DNA of 64,000 nucleotides from Dysgonomonas sp. UBA7710 (GTDB lineage Bacteria; Bacteroidota; Bacteroidia; Bacteroidales; Dysgonomonadaceae), in NCBI RefSeq assembly GCF_002482385.1, contig NZ_DLFW01000002.1, forward strand, positions 576,213-640,212. The letters run 5' to 3'. Within the stretch, counting starts at the first letter, position 1; the number at the start of each line of letters is the position of its first letter. Positions 1 to 8,990 of this stretch are shown in pieces. The notes under the pieces were generated by a model that saw only the letters and a list, made by a program, of their open reading frames with translations, was not told the origin of the DNA and made no database searches. The translations under genes were made by a program, and so were the position numbers.

Positions 1-127
1 ATGCCGGACGCCCGTATTCGATAACGATGGCTTCGGCAATGGCTCCGCCCAGAAGACTCATCCGTTGAGCCAACCAAGGGGGTACAGTTCCGTAGTGGAG
101 GGGTAAATCGGCATGTCCTCGTTTCAT
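1..127 (-). CDS. DUF763 domain protein, N-terminal fragment (cut by window edge)
   Basis: The reverse strand opens with ATG at 127 and reads without a stop to the window edge (42 codons). It begins MKRGHADLPLHYGTVPPWL, followed by the AQRM and GGAIAEAIVIEYG segments, which match the start of DUF763 proteins as I know the family. DUF763 has no settled function, although members resemble DNA-acting enzymes in some annotations. It starts 20 bases after the miaA stop on the same strand, so it is probably the last gene of the pRiA4b ORF-3/miaA/DUF763 unit. The rest lies outside the window. Confidence 0.8.
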   Translation of the reverse strand, partial: MKRGHADLPLHYGTVPPWLAQRMSLLGGAIAEAIVIEYGRPA

Positions 128-147
128 ACATCTAAGGTAGGAAAAAA

Positions 148-1065
148 TTACAGATGATTACCTGCGATAGAAATTATTCGTTGTAAAGCTTCTTCTTCAG
201 TCGTTTCCGACAGATTTATCCAGTGTATATCTTTATCCCGCTTAAACCATGTCATTTGCTTACGGGAATAGATCCGGCTGTTTTGTTTAATTTTGTCGAT
301 AGCAAAATCAAGTGTCCATTCGCCGTCGAAGTATTTGAACAGTTCTTTGTATCCTACTGTATTCAGGGAGTTGAGCTGGCGCTGCGGATAGTATTGTTTC
401 GCTTCATAGAGCAGACCTTGCAGCATCATCTCGTCCACCCGTCGGTTGATACGTTCGTAAAGCTGTTCACGTTCTCGCATCAGTCCTATCTTTACAATAT
501 TGAATGGTCGTGGCTTCTTTGTATTGGTGCGGAAGGAGGAATATGGTTTTCCTGTCATCAGGCATACTTCCAGCGCATGAATTACGCGTTTGTAATTTCT
601 GAGATCTACTATGTTGTAAAAATCCGGGTCGAGGGTTTTCAATTGTGCACGGATAGGTTCTAATCCATCTTTTTCGTAAAGGTCATATAGCTCTTTTCTT
701 AGTCCTTCGTCTATTGTGGGTACGTCGTCTATACCATTGCATAATGCATCGATATACATCATGGAGCCGCCTGTGGCAACCAGTACGTCGTGTGTTTTAT
801 GCTGTTCTGCTATTATATCCAACGCATCCCGCTCAAATTCGCTGGCGCTGTAATAGTCTGTGATACCGAGCATGCCAACAAGAAAATGCCGCACTTGTGA
901 CAATTGCTCTGTCGTTGGTGCAGCAGTACCTATTTCCAATCCTTTAAAAAATTGCCGGGAATCGGCTGAAATAATGGGCGAATGATAGTGCTCTGCAAGA
1001 TTGAGGCTAAGCGCTGTTTTTCCTACGCCGGTAGGACCAAGCAGAACTATAAGCTGTTTCATCAA
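148..1065 (-). CDS. miaA: tRNA dimethylallyltransferase MiaA
   Basis: MiaA transfers a dimethylallyl group to A37 of tRNAs that read UNN codons, the first step of ms2i6A formation. The 305-residue length is normal for the family. The P-loop GPTGVGKT is at residues 10-17 and the substrate-binding ISADSRQ motif at about 32-38; the tRNA-contacting [12 protein letters not shown] segment comes late, followed by the terminal QMTWFKRD motif. Its start overlaps the upstream gene stop by four bases (ATGA), so the two are translationally coupled. A second methionine at residue 2 is an equally possible start. Confidence 0.96.
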   Translation of the reverse strand: MMKQLIVLLGPTGVGKTALSLNLAEHYHSPIISADSRQFFKGLEIGTAAPTTEQLSQVRHFLVGMLGITDYYSASEFERDALDIIAEQHKTHDVLVATGGSMMYIDALCNGIDDVPTIDEGLRKELYDLYEKDGLEPIRAQLKTLDPDFYNIVDLRNYKRVIHALEVCLMTGKPYSSFRTNTKKPRPFNIVKIGLMREREQLYERINRRVDEMMLQGLLYEAKQYYPQRQLNSLNTVGYKELFKYFDGEWTLDFAIDKIKQNSRIYSRKQMTWFKRDKDIHWINLSETTEEEALQRIISIAGNHL

Positions 1066-1613
1066 TACTCCTCGTCGCTTGGTAGCGGGGCATTATCCAG
1101 ACCATCGAAACCTTCAGCGTCGAGCTCGTCCATGTCATAGCCTTCGTCTCCATAGAAATTCTCTCCTATATCAAGAGAGGAAGAGGTTGCCGCTACTGTG
1201 TCGAAGTCAACGACTTGCGCAGGCGGATTACCGGTAGATTTAGTGCACACTGCTTCATCGAGATTCTTTCCTGTGATGATTTCGCGGAGTTCCATGAAGA
1301 ATGCACGTTCGGTCAGATAATCGAATACATACATCAGTTTTTGGCGTTCATCTTCCAGGAAGTCGTTTAATATGGAAGCCTCCATCGTATAGGAATCTTC
1401 TTCGGGGCTTGTATCCATTTCCACAAGAGTGATTTCCTGTTCTTTTTCCCAATCGTCGCTGCAAATGAAAAATGAAGTCATTTCGCCTTCTTTGTAGTCG
1501 ACCGATTTGACAATAGCTTTGTGCAGATCAAAGAATGTAGCATCTGCATCTATCTGAATTTCACGTTTGAAGTCTTCCACTTCATCCGATAAAAGTAAAA
1601 ATCTGAATACCAT
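1062..1613 (-). CDS. pRiA4b ORF-3-like protein
   Basis: This 183-residue protein begins [20 protein letters not shown] and continues with a segment in which a short domain-like fold ([14 protein letters not shown], then [16 protein letters not shown]) resembles the plasmid pRiA4b ORF-3 family, often annotated as an IS1096 TnpR-like passenger. No function is established for the family. The last 40 residues are strongly acidic ([18 protein letters not shown]), as in other Bacteroidota copies. No transposase, inverted repeats or other mobile-element signs surround it, so here it looks like an ordinary chromosomal gene leading an operon with miaA. A -7-like box lies 27 bases upstream. Confidence 0.75.
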   Translation of the reverse strand: MVFRFLLLSDEVEDFKREIQIDADATFFDLHKAIVKSVDYKEGEMTSFFICSDDWEKEQEITLVEMDTSPEEDSYTMEASILNDFLEDERQKLMYVFDYLTERAFFMELREIITGKNLDEAVCTKSTGNPPAQVVDFDTVAATSSSLDIGENFYGDEGYDMDELDAEGFDGLDNAPLPSDEEY

Positions 1614-1640
1614 TTTAAATAGACATTTTTAATCCTAATT

Positions 1641-1648
1641 CAAAAGTA
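1641..1648 (-). promoter_or_regulatory. Candidate -7 box for the ORF-3/miaA unit
   Basis: On the reverse strand these bases read TACTTTTG, a match to the Bacteroidota -7 consensus TAnnTTTG, ending 27 bases before the ATG at 1613. No -33 element is clear. Confidence 0.45.
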
Positions 1649-1814
1649 ATAATTTTTTTACAAAGAGCATAGAATCGTATAAAAAATGAGTTCAACAAAG
1701 GGATTCTTTTCAGGATAAGTAATACAGGTGAATGAACCTAATCAATAATTCTGTTGTTATAGATAAAAGAAAATCGATAAAGATTCACTTATTTATAAAC
1801 TAATTTATCACAAA

Positions 1815-2285
1815 ATGAAAAAATTACTCTTAGTATTAGTTCTGGCTGGCCTCTCTATCGGGGCTTTTTCTCAAAGCGGTTCCAAATCAGTATTAGTTAA
1901 AGCCGGATATCAAACGGATTATGAAAGATTCGGTTTAGGCGTTGAAGGACGTTATTCTATAACAAATAATCTCCGTCTGGCACCGGATTTCACTTTCTAT
2001 TTTCCAAATAATCATTTGACCGGATTGGATTTTAATGCAAATATACACTATGTATTTCCTATCCAGCGCGGTTTTTCATTATATCCTCTGGCTGGTGTTG
2101 CCATGGTGAATAATCGCTTTTCTTTTGGCGGATATTCTGATAGCAGTACGGATTTCGGTGTGAATATCGGTGCGGGAGGAAGTTACGATATAGGTAATAA
2201 TGGTTATCTGAACTTGGAATTTAAATATTCGTTTCAGGATGTAGATAATGCCAATATAATGTTGGGATACGGAGTTAGATTCTGA
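1815..2285 (+). CDS. Small outer-membrane beta-barrel protein
   Basis: This 156-residue protein has a clear Sec signal peptide (MKKLLLVLVLAGLSIGAFSQ, cleavage near residue 20). The remainder alternates short hydrophobic strands with glycine- and tyrosine-rich turns (LRLAPDFTFYFP, GFSLYPLAGVAMVNNRF, YLNLEFKYSFQD) and ends in VRF, an aromatic terminus typical of outer-membrane barrels. It resembles the OmpA-like/porin-type 8-strand barrels common in Bacteroidota. The ligand is unknown. It is transcribed alone and stops just before a strong bidirectional hairpin shared with the convergent lipoprotein gene. Confidence 0.8.
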   Translation: MKKLLLVLVLAGLSIGAFSQSGSKSVLVKAGYQTDYERFGLGVEGRYSITNNLRLAPDFTFYFPNNHLTGLDFNANIHYVFPIQRGFSLYPLAGVAMVNNRFSFGGYSDSSTDFGVNIGAGGSYDIGNNGYLNLEFKYSFQDVDNANIMLGYGVRF

Positions 2286-2299
2286 TTACCGGATAAAAT

Positions 2300-2340
2300 A
2301 AAAGAAGGGGATAAGCAACAATTACTTATCCCCTTCTTTT
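2300..2340. terminator. Bidirectional intrinsic terminator
   Basis: A perfect 16-base inverted repeat (left arm AAAAGAAGGGGATAAG, loop of 9 bases, right arm its exact complement) lies between two convergent genes. Each strand ends in a TTTT tract, so it can serve both the barrel gene and the lipoprotein gene. Confidence 0.9.
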
Positions 2341-2350
2341 CGTTCTATAT

Positions 2351-2869
2351 TTATTTAACAGCAAACTTTACAATGGAATCACCATTGTAGAAAGCAACCG
2401 AATCTATATTCAGGCTTGCATCGAACGTGAAAACTTTGACGGGAGTTATTGTAAACGACCGTTCGTCAGATTCTTGCATGATTGAATATATGATATTGAG
2501 AGTTCTTCCTTTCAGATACGAACTGTCCAGCGAAATAGTGACGTCATTCTTTGTTTCCGGTAAAATAATTGCACCAGCCTTTTGCGTATCAAAATCTATA
2601 ATCGTCAACACATTATCCAATGTTTTGGCAGGGTGGAAATATTTGTCGAAGTCTGTTTCGTTCAATAACATAACTTCGGGAGAAGTGACTCTTTTTGTCG
2701 AAAAATAGCCATCTACATCCGTTAATTCCACGTTTTTCAGATTTTGGGAATCATTTTCCGACTCGGATGCATTTACAGCCGGCGCGGATTTCGGAATATC
2801 GTTACTCTTGTTTTGTCCGCACGCTGAAACAAGTAAAGACAGAATCGCAAAGTATAATATCGTTTTCAT
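2351..2869 (-). CDS. Hypothetical lipoprotein
   Basis: I do not recognise the family. The 172-residue product starts with a lipoprotein signal (MKTILYFAILSLLVSACGQ), with lipobox LVSAC and cysteine at residue 17. After an Asn/Ser-rich spacer (residues 18-45) there is a beta-rich domain including KRVTSPEVMLLNETDFDKYF and ends with VAFYNGDSIVKFAVK. It probably sits in the periplasm or on the outer membrane. It is a single-gene unit bounded by the terminator at its 3' end. Confidence 0.7.
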   Translation of the reverse strand: MKTILYFAILSLLVSACGQNKSNDIPKSAPAVNASESENDSQNLKNVELTDVDGYFSTKRVTSPEVMLLNETDFDKYFHPAKTLDNVLTIIDFDTQKAGAIILPETKNDVTISLDSSYLKGRTLNIIYSIMQESDERSFTITPVKVFTFDASLNIDSVAFYNGDSIVKFAVK

Positions 2870-2945
2870 AAAATTATCTTATTTAATCTATTTATATTAA
2901 CAATTTATAGCTTGCAATGTTTAGAAGATGCAGAGGAGTCCGGGG

Positions 2946-4403
2946 TTATACGTTTTTTGTTAATACTAGCCGTTTGTTCACAACATCAGGTATTTCGTCT
3001 TCGTAATGTGTAACATATATCAGGGATTTATCTTTATCACAGAAATCTTCTATCAGTTTTTTGACACGTTTTTTATTCGCGATATCAAGCCCGTGAAGCG
3101 GTTCATCCAGAATCAGCAAGTCAGGGTTTTTTATAAATACCCGCACCAATAACACTAGGCGCTGTTCTCCTGATGATACATTGAGAAACGAGATGTCTTT
3201 GAGGTGGCCGATATTGAGGGCTTCCATCCATTTCTGCGCAAGGTTTTCCTGTTCCGGGTTACATTTGCGGTACAGGCCTATTGTATCAAAGAATCCTGAA
3301 CCTACAACATCGAGGCATCTTACGTTTTTCTGATAATAGAGATGCATCTCGGGAGAAACATAACCAATGCGTCTTTTTATATCCCAAATGCTTTCTCCTG
3401 TACCCCGCTTTCTGTCAAATAAGGTAATGTCGTTTGCGTAAGCTTGCGGATTATCTCCGCAGATAAGGCTTAGCAGAGTTGATTTTCCTGAACCGTTAAC
3501 ACCCAGTAAAGCCCACTTTTCACCGCGTTTTACCTGCCAGTTCAGATCTTTTAGTATTGTACGTTCTCCATACCGGATGTGTATATCTTTCATATCCGCG
3601 GCGTATTCGAAGGAATACGATTCGTTGTCAAAATCATTTTTCAGGGAAGTGATGTTCAGGCTACCGGTTTGTGCAAACAATAAGTTTTTCAAATCCGTAT
3701 CGTTGAGAAAACTTTTACAGGATAGGGCTGGCAGTACTTTTTTATTGTATACGGGTAACACATGCGTGATGGCCTCGGGTATATCGTGCGGGTTGGAAAG
3801 GATCAGGACAATCTGAAGGTTTTCCAATTCTGCCAGACGTGCCAGCAAGTCGTTCAAAACAGTTCGCGAAGCCGCATCCAGACCTATAAATGGATTGTCG
3901 AGTATAAGAATGCGGGGCTTGGATAGTAACGAGCGTACGATAAGGAACTTACGAAGCTCTCCACTCGACAACATGTTCACTTCCTTATCCATCAATTCAG
4001 ATATACCAAACCACCCGAGCAATGTGTTCAGCCATATGGGGTCGGCTTTGGATACAAGTTCTTTAACCAATGGTATTTCCTGTTCGTCGCCTTTATTCCA
4101 TCGTTGCTGGTAATAACTGTTTTGAGAATCGATGATACTGTATATGTCGCGGAAAGCTACGCTTTTGGCTACAGATGAAATAGGCAGGTTTTCTCCTTTG
4201 CTGTTCTTACATAATATTTCACCGGTTTTAAGGGCGTATTTTCCCAATAGGATATCAGTTAATATGGTTTTCCCGCTTCCATTGGGGCCTATAATAGCCC
4301 AGTGCTCTCCGCTTTTGATTTGCCAATTGACGGCTTCTTCAAATTGCAGATGCTCCAGACGGGGTACGGCCGCTGATATTTCTATGATTGTTTCTTGCTC
4401 CAT
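2946..4403 (-). CDS. Two-domain ABC ATPase, ModF-like
   Basis: This 485-residue protein carries two complete ABC domains and no membrane domain. Domain 1 has Walker A GPNGSGKT and signature LSSGELRK; domain 2 has Walker A GVNGSGKST, signature VSSGEQRL and Walker B LLILDEPLHGLD. In domain 1 the Walker B is ILILDNPFIGLD, so the usual catalytic Glu is Asn, which suggests unequal ATPase sites. The arrangement resembles ModF/PhrA-type duplicated ATPases, sometimes linked to molybdate or other anion uptake, but no permease is adjacent, so its role is open. I chose the ATG at 4403 (MEQETIIEISAAV) over one 60 bases upstream because family homology begins here and the added residues look untypical. 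Confidence 0.85.
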   Translation of the reverse strand: MEQETIIEISAAVPRLEHLQFEEAVNWQIKSGEHWAIIGPNGSGKTILTDILLGKYALKTGEILCKNSKGENLPISSVAKSVAFRDIYSIIDSQNSYYQQRWNKGDEQEIPLVKELVSKADPIWLNTLLGWFGISELMDKEVNMLSSGELRKFLIVRSLLSKPRILILDNPFIGLDAASRTVLNDLLARLAELENLQIVLILSNPHDIPEAITHVLPVYNKKVLPALSCKSFLNDTDLKNLLFAQTGSLNITSLKNDFDNESYSFEYAADMKDIHIRYGERTILKDLNWQVKRGEKWALLGVNGSGKSTLLSLICGDNPQAYANDITLFDRKRGTGESIWDIKRRIGYVSPEMHLYYQKNVRCLDVVGSGFFDTIGLYRKCNPEQENLAQKWMEALNIGHLKDISFLNVSSGEQRLVLLVRVFIKNPDLLILDEPLHGLDIANKKRVKKLIEDFCDKDKSLIYVTHYEDEIPDVVNKRLVLTKNV

Positions 4404-4478
4404 TATTTTCTTATATGAAATAGTAATTAAAAACGGAGATTGTATTATCCCGGTAATGTACAATGTTTAAAAGAGTAA

Positions 4479-4486
4479 CAAAAGTA
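4479..4486 (-). promoter_or_regulatory. Candidate -7 box for the ABC ATPase gene
   Basis: The reverse strand reads TACTTTTG here, matching TAnnTTTG, 75 bases before the chosen ATG at 4403. The rest of the 340-base gap to the OmpA gene at 4745 is AT-rich and shows no gene or repeat that I can see. Confidence 0.4.
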
Positions 4487-4744
4487 GTGTTTTATTTATA
4501 TTTTTCTGTCTGTTGTTTCTGTTGAATAACTTTATCATTATAGATATTATTTGACCCGAAAATTTATTGAAAGAGGATTATCTTCCAATTAAAAAGCTGA
4601 AATACGCATATTTATCGTTAAAAATGAATCTTTTCATAAAAAATAAAAAATAATTTGAGAATAATGTATAAATTTGTATCCTAGAAAAAACTTCGAACTC
4701 ACTAAAGCTATAAATTAGGTATTACCTTAACACCATATGAAATT

Positions 4745-5413
4745 ATGAAAATGAGATTTTTATTACTACCAATCCTGTTTTGGGTATTGACTTTTTCTTT
4801 AAGTGCACAAAGCAATAAGGCGAACCCCGATCCTTGTAATTGTGAAACTTCCAGAGATTCCGTACTTCTCCAACTGAATAGCGGGGAGGAAGTAATAGTC
4901 GTAAAAAGAAGTACGCAACAATTAAGTGTGAGCCAGTCGAATATGGCTAAACGCAGAAAAAATTTCGATTGTCCTGATATTTTTGCACCTCCGGCTCCAC
5001 AACCCGAAGATCCTAAAATAGAAGTTACTCAGCCAACATTACCGCAAACTCCGGCTCCGGAACCACCCGTAAAAGGTAAGCCATTCTTTTTGCCGGACCC
5101 GGTATTTTTCCGAATCAATAAATGGGTGATCGACCAGGCAGAATGGGCTAAAATCGAACTGGCTGTTAATTATCTTAATGCAAATCCCGGATCTACTGTA
5201 GTTGTTACAGGATATGCGGATAAGAAAACCGGTAATGCAGCGATTAACCTGCGTCTCTCAAAAGAGAGATCAAATGCTGTAGCAAAGGTATTAGAAGAAA
5301 AGTACGGTATCAATAAGAATAGAATTTCCGTTAACTGGAAAGGTGATGGATTGCAACCGTTTGAACTTGATAATGACAAGAACAGGGCAGTACTGTTCCT
5401 GATAAATCCATAA
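4745..5413 (+). CDS. OmpA-family protein with C-terminal peptidoglycan-binding domain
   Basis: The 222-residue protein has a signal peptide ending near LSAQS (residue 22), a short N-terminal region with a CNCE pair, a proline-rich spacer (about residues 80-115, PAPQPEDPK and PQTPAPEPP), then an OmpA C-terminal domain. The domain shows VVVTGYADKKTG and NLRLSKERSNAVAKVL, the pattern that binds diaminopimelate in peptidoglycan. There is no barrel: it is a periplasmic tether or stabiliser rather than a pore. It stands alone and is followed by a good terminator. Confidence 0.88.
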   Translation: MKMRFLLLPILFWVLTFSLSAQSNKANPDPCNCETSRDSVLLQLNSGEEVIVVKRSTQQLSVSQSNMAKRRKNFDCPDIFAPPAPQPEDPKIEVTQPTLPQTPAPEPPVKGKPFFLPDPVFFRINKWVIDQAEWAKIELAVNYLNANPGSTVVVTGYADKKTGNAAINLRLSKERSNAVAKVLEEKYGINKNRISVNWKGDGLQPFELDNDKNRAVLFLINP

Positions 5414-5438
5414 AAGAAATACTTATATATAGAATGAG

Positions 5439-5467
5439 AAAGACCGCTGATTAGCGGTCTTTTTTAT
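5439..5467 (+). terminator. Intrinsic terminator after the OmpA-like gene
   Basis: AGACCGCT (5441-5448), a four-base loop and AGCGGTCT (5453-5460) form an 8-bp stem followed by a T-rich tract. Confidence 0.85.
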
Positions 5468-5568
5468 TTATGTGTGTAGCAATTGTCTGATTATTAAATG
5501 AATGAATTCTGTTTATGCTTATGTGTCTGTATTATATGATAGTTAATTATTGTTAATCATGGGCGTGT

Positions 5569-5624
5569 AACTATATTTTATAGTTGTATTACTAAAAAAT
5601 ATAGTTATGTTTGTGATATAGTTA
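5569..5624 (+). promoter_or_regulatory. Candidate BlaI-type operator cluster over the promoter
   Basis: The palindrome AACTATA-TTT-TATAGTT is at 5569-5585. The box TATAGTTA recurs at 5600-5607 and 5617-5624. A -7-like TATGTTTG (5606-5613) sits between the last two boxes, 29 bases before the BlaI-type ATG, so a bound repressor would cover the promoter. BlaI/MecI proteins bind short dyads at their own promoters; that this protein uses these boxes is inference. Confidence 0.6.
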
Positions 5625-5642
5625 TTACAAAAGAATATTTCC

Positions 5643-5999
5643 ATGAAAAAACTGACACAAAAGGAAGAAGAAATACTCGCCTGTTTTTGGATCAAAGGCC
5701 CGATGTTTGTACGTGAATTACTCGATTTGCAAGATGAACCAAAGCCTCATTATAATACCCTTTCCACGATTGTGCGCACACTGGAGGAAAAGGGATATAT
5801 AGGCTATAAGGCTTACGGGAATACATATCAGTACTATGCTTTGGTCTCAGAAGACGATTACCGAAAAAGCACACTCAGCAATGTAGTAGATAAGTATTTC
5901 GGCAACTCGTATACACGTGTTGTTTCATCATTGATCGAAGAAGAGAAGTTGTCGATAGATGAACTGCAGGAATTAATCCGTCAGATTAAAAATAAGTAA
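5643..5999 (+). CDS. BlaI/MecI/CopY-family repressor
   Basis: The 118-residue protein is a winged-helix regulator of the BlaI/MecI family: MKKLTQKEEEILACFWIKGP, then the recognition region PHYNTLSTIVRTLEEKGYIGYKAYGNTYQY, then a dimerisation tail with the leucine-rich SSLIEEEKLSIDELQELI. In the classical system, the partner BlaR1 senses a signal and leads to cleavage of the repressor. Its partner follows 30 bases downstream. No beta-lactamase gene is near, so the controlled gene may be the pair itself or lie elsewhere. Confidence 0.92.
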   Translation: MKKLTQKEEEILACFWIKGPMFVRELLDLQDEPKPHYNTLSTIVRTLEEKGYIGYKAYGNTYQYYALVSEDDYRKSTLSNVVDKYFGNSYTRVVSSLIEEEKLSIDELQELIRQIKNK

Positions 6000-6029
6000 A
6001 AGAGTTTTGAGCTAAATATCGGAAAAACG

Positions 6030-7526
6030 ATGGAAGAGTTTCTTTTCTACATATTGAAAGTTACTGCATGCTTCACATTATTTTATATTTGTGTGAGGGC
6101 ATTCTTGTCTAATGAAACTTTTCATCGTTTCAACCGCGCGGTTATACTTATTGGTACCGGGATTTGCTTTGCATTACCTCTTATAAAAATAAATGTACGG
6201 GAATACAGTCCTATTCAGAAACCTTTCGTCCTTATAGAAGAAGCCCTCATTCCTGTAGAACAGTCGTCTGATATGGAGATATACCGGTATGATATACGGG
6301 CTTTACCTTCCTTATCCGAACCGGAAAATCCGGCTATTCTGGTTGGTACGGTATTATTGTTTATATACCTGATAGGTAGCGGAGTTAATCTGATAATACT
6401 GGCCAGATCGATTTATTCAATGTATCGCCTTATCCGGGGTGGGCGTAAGATTGTACAAAATCGGCATATATTTGTTGTCGTTTCTTCTGATATAAATCCC
6501 TTTAGCTGGCGCAGGTATATTGTTTTGTCAGAACCGGATTATGCCGGTAATTCTTCGGAAATTATTACGCATGAGATGGCCCATATCAGGCACCGGCATT
6601 CCCTCGACTTGATTTATATGGAACTGGTTGTTCTTGTGCAATGGTTCAATCCGGCTGCGTGGCTTTTGAAAAGGGAATTGAAAGATATACATGAATATCA
6701 GGCCGATATAAGTGTTTTAGAATCTGGTATTGATGCAACAAAATATCAACTCTTATTAGTAAAAAAAGCCGTTGGCGCAAGCTCCTACACTCTAGCCAAC
6801 AGCTTTAACCACAGTAAAATTAAAAAACGAATTACTATGATGTTAAAAGAAAAATCAAACAAATGGGCACGGTTGAAGCTCTTATTATTGCTCCCGTTAG
6901 GTATACTTACTGTATACGCTTTTGCCCGCCCTTCAGTAAATGAGCCATTAAATACGCTCATCAATTACGAAAGTACAGAGAATTTATCGGATGTGAAAAT
7001 GTTGGATAAGGAACTTTCATCCTCTGCAACTGCTGATGTGGATCAGGTTGTATCTAAGTCAGCAATAAAGTTTACTCCTCCCCAGATAAAACAAGATGTA
7101 CCACCACCTCCTCCATTGCAAGTAACGACGAATCAACAAAGAGATAGTGTAAGTAAGGCCCTGAATGAATATATAGATAAGAACGGCTACAAGTCTGAAA
7201 ATAGAATTGGTAATCCGCCGACGGGTAAGTTTGAGGTAATGATGATGAGTGACACAAGAGATTTGGAAAACAAAACTACAGTTTTTCCAAGGTCATACAA
7301 TAAGAAAGCAGACGGGAATAAGTCGGGTTATCTTCGTATTTATTGGTATGTGATAGACGGGAAGAAATATTCGTGGAATAAATTCATGGATAAATGTCGT
7401 TATGGGAAAGTCTTTTTTGACAGAAGTAAAATAAAACCGGAAGATGGTAAGATAACAGAGCTATATGGAATAACTACAGATGGAGCTAAAACTTCGGGTT
7501 TTTATATGGTAGGATGTAAAGAATAA
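6030..7526 (+). CDS. BlaR1-type M56 membrane metalloprotease
   Basis: The 498-residue protein has several N-terminal membrane segments (residues about 1-20, 35-52, 105-128), then a cytoplasmic zinc protease domain with HEMAH at residues 181-185 and the downstream ELKDIHEYQAD helix that supplies the third zinc ligand. A last membrane segment (LLLLLPLGILTVYAFA) leads to a periplasmic tail of about 190 residues. The tail has no penicillin-binding SxxK domain like that of staphylococcal BlaR1, so the signal sensed may not be a beta-lactam. It forms a two-gene unit with the upstream repressor. Confidence 0.9.
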   Translation: MEEFLFYILKVTACFTLFYICVRAFLSNETFHRFNRAVILIGTGICFALPLIKINVREYSPIQKPFVLIEEALIPVEQSSDMEIYRYDIRALPSLSEPENPAILVGTVLLFIYLIGSGVNLIILARSIYSMYRLIRGGRKIVQNRHIFVVVSSDINPFSWRRYIVLSEPDYAGNSSEIITHEMAHIRHRHSLDLIYMELVVLVQWFNPAAWLLKRELKDIHEYQADISVLESGIDATKYQLLLVKKAVGASSYTLANSFNHSKIKKRITMMLKEKSNKWARLKLLLLLPLGILTVYAFARPSVNEPLNTLINYESTENLSDVKMLDKELSSSATADVDQVVSKSAIKFTPPQIKQDVPPPPPLQVTTNQQRDSVSKALNEYIDKNGYKSENRIGNPPTGKFEVMMMSDTRDLENKTTVFPRSYNKKADGNKSGYLRIYWYVIDGKKYSWNKFMDKCRYGKVFFDRSKIKPEDGKITELYGITTDGAKTSGFYMVGCKE

Positions 7527-7532
7527 AAGATA

Positions 7533-7566
7533 AAGGCTGCCTCAATTTGGCTTATGGGGCAGCCTT
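7533..7566. terminator. Bidirectional terminator between M56 and U32 genes
   Basis: AAGGCTGCC (7533-7541) pairs with GGCAGCCTT (7558-7566). Flanking T tracts on both strands suit the two convergent genes. Confidence 0.8.
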
Positions 7567-7570
7567 CTTA

Positions 7571-8845
7571 TTATACTTTCTCTACAAATTTCTTTTTCCG
7601 TTCCACTTTTACGAGCTTGAAAAGTTTGTCCGAAGGACGGATTTTATCACTCACTTTTATAGAGAATTTTTCGCCTTTAACTGTTTCTTCGACAGATTTA
7701 AGGTCGACACGAATCTCTTCAACCGTTTGAAAAACAGCTCCGGTGGTAGGTCCTGTAATCAATATCTCGTCTCCGACTTTCAGCGACTGGGTTTCCATCA
7801 GGAATTCTGCCACGCCCAGATTGGAGAAGTATTTGATTCCTTTTGCAATATACACTTTCCGTTTGGTAGCACCCGAACCGTAATTGCTGGACCATTCACC
7901 GAGCCTTTGTCCCAGATAGTAGCCATCCCAGAATCCACGGTTGAATACCGTAGCCAGCCGTTCGTCCCAGTTCTCAACTTTTTCTTCTGTGAACGTACCT
8001 TCACAATAGGCTTTTATAGCTTCCTTGTAGCATTCTACTACGGTACGGACATACTCAGGGCCGCGGGCACGGCCTTCTATCTTGAATACACGTACACCTG
8101 CATCCATCATCTTGTTCATGAAGTGGATTGTTTTGAGGTCTTTTGGTGACATGATATATTCGTTATCTATCTCAAGCTCTATATCCGTTTCCTTATCTTT
8201 TACAATATAGCTGCGACGGCATATCTGGTTGCATGCTCCACGGTTTGCCGACAGGTCGCGTTCGTGCAGGCTGAGGTAGCATTTACCCGATACAGCCATA
8301 CAGAGCGCACCGTGTGAAAACATCTCTATACGAATGAGTTCACCGTTAGGGCCCTTTATATTCTGCTCTACAATATCTTTATAGATAGCTGCTACCTGAT
8401 CGAGATTCAGTTCGCGGGCCAACACCACGACGTCGGCGAATTGTCCGTAGAATTTCAACGCTTCTGTATTGGTAATATTCAATTGGGTGGAAAGGTGCAC
8501 TTCCACACCGATACTGCGGGCATACATCATTACCGATACATCGGACGCAATAATAGCTGACAATTCGGCTTCTTTGGCGGCATTTACTATCTGACGCATC
8601 AATGAAATATCATTATCATAGATAATGGTGTTGACTGTAAGATAACTTTTGAGCCCGTTCTCCTTACAGACAGATGCTATTTGTTTCAGATCGTCGATTG
8701 TGAAATTATTGGATGACCTGGCACGCATATTCAGTCCTTCGATGCCGAAGTATATAGAATCAGCTCCTCCTTGTATGGCTGCTGTGAGAGAGTCGTATGA
8801 CCCTACAGGCGCCATTATTTCAAAATCGGATATATTATTTTTCAT
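7571..8845 (-). CDS. Peptidase U32 family protein (TrhP/YegQ-like)
   Basis: The 424-residue protein opens with FEIMAPVGSYDSLTAAIQGG and YFGIEGLNMRARS, and carries the U32 signature region with EMFSHGALCMAVSGKCYLS and the cysteine-rich NRGACNQICRRSY. U32 proteins include TrhP, which with prephenate hydroxylates U34 of tRNAs, and RlhA, which hydroxylates 23S rRNA; the length and C-terminal barrel-like extension (KVGDEILITGPTTG) fit the TrhP type best. The family name 'peptidase' is historical. It is monocistronic with its own -7 box. Confidence 0.85.
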   Translation of the reverse strand: MKNNISDFEIMAPVGSYDSLTAAIQGGADSIYFGIEGLNMRARSSNNFTIDDLKQIASVCKENGLKSYLTVNTIIYDNDISLMRQIVNAAKEAELSAIIASDVSVMMYARSIGVEVHLSTQLNITNTEALKFYGQFADVVVLARELNLDQVAAIYKDIVEQNIKGPNGELIRIEMFSHGALCMAVSGKCYLSLHERDLSANRGACNQICRRSYIVKDKETDIELEIDNEYIMSPKDLKTIHFMNKMMDAGVRVFKIEGRARGPEYVRTVVECYKEAIKAYCEGTFTEEKVENWDERLATVFNRGFWDGYYLGQRLGEWSSNYGSGATKRKVYIAKGIKYFSNLGVAEFLMETQSLKVGDEILITGPTTGAVFQTVEEIRVDLKSVEETVKGEKFSIKVSDKIRPSDKLFKLVKVERKKKFVEKV

Positions 8846-8922
8846 TATGGATGTTTAAATATTTTAAATATAAAATACAGGATGTTTCCAGACAATACGA
8901 AGCCTGATCTGAAAAAGATGTG

Positions 8923-8930
8923 CAAAATTA
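8923..8930 (-). promoter_or_regulatory. Candidate -7 box for the U32 gene
   Basis: The reverse strand reads TAATTTTG, consistent with TAnnTTTG, 77 bases before the ATG at 8845. Confidence 0.4.
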
Positions 8931-8990
8931 TACTTTTTAAACCGAACAGACAACTTTGGAGTATAGATAGCACCTATGCTTCCATTAATT

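Noticed and set aside
223..663. 146-residue forward frame inside miaA
   Set aside because: Shadow of miaA on the other strand, no domain.
1062..1613. Mobile element suggested by the IS1096 TnpR-like annotation of the family
   Set aside because: No transposase, terminal repeats or target duplications are visible; the gene is coupled to miaA.
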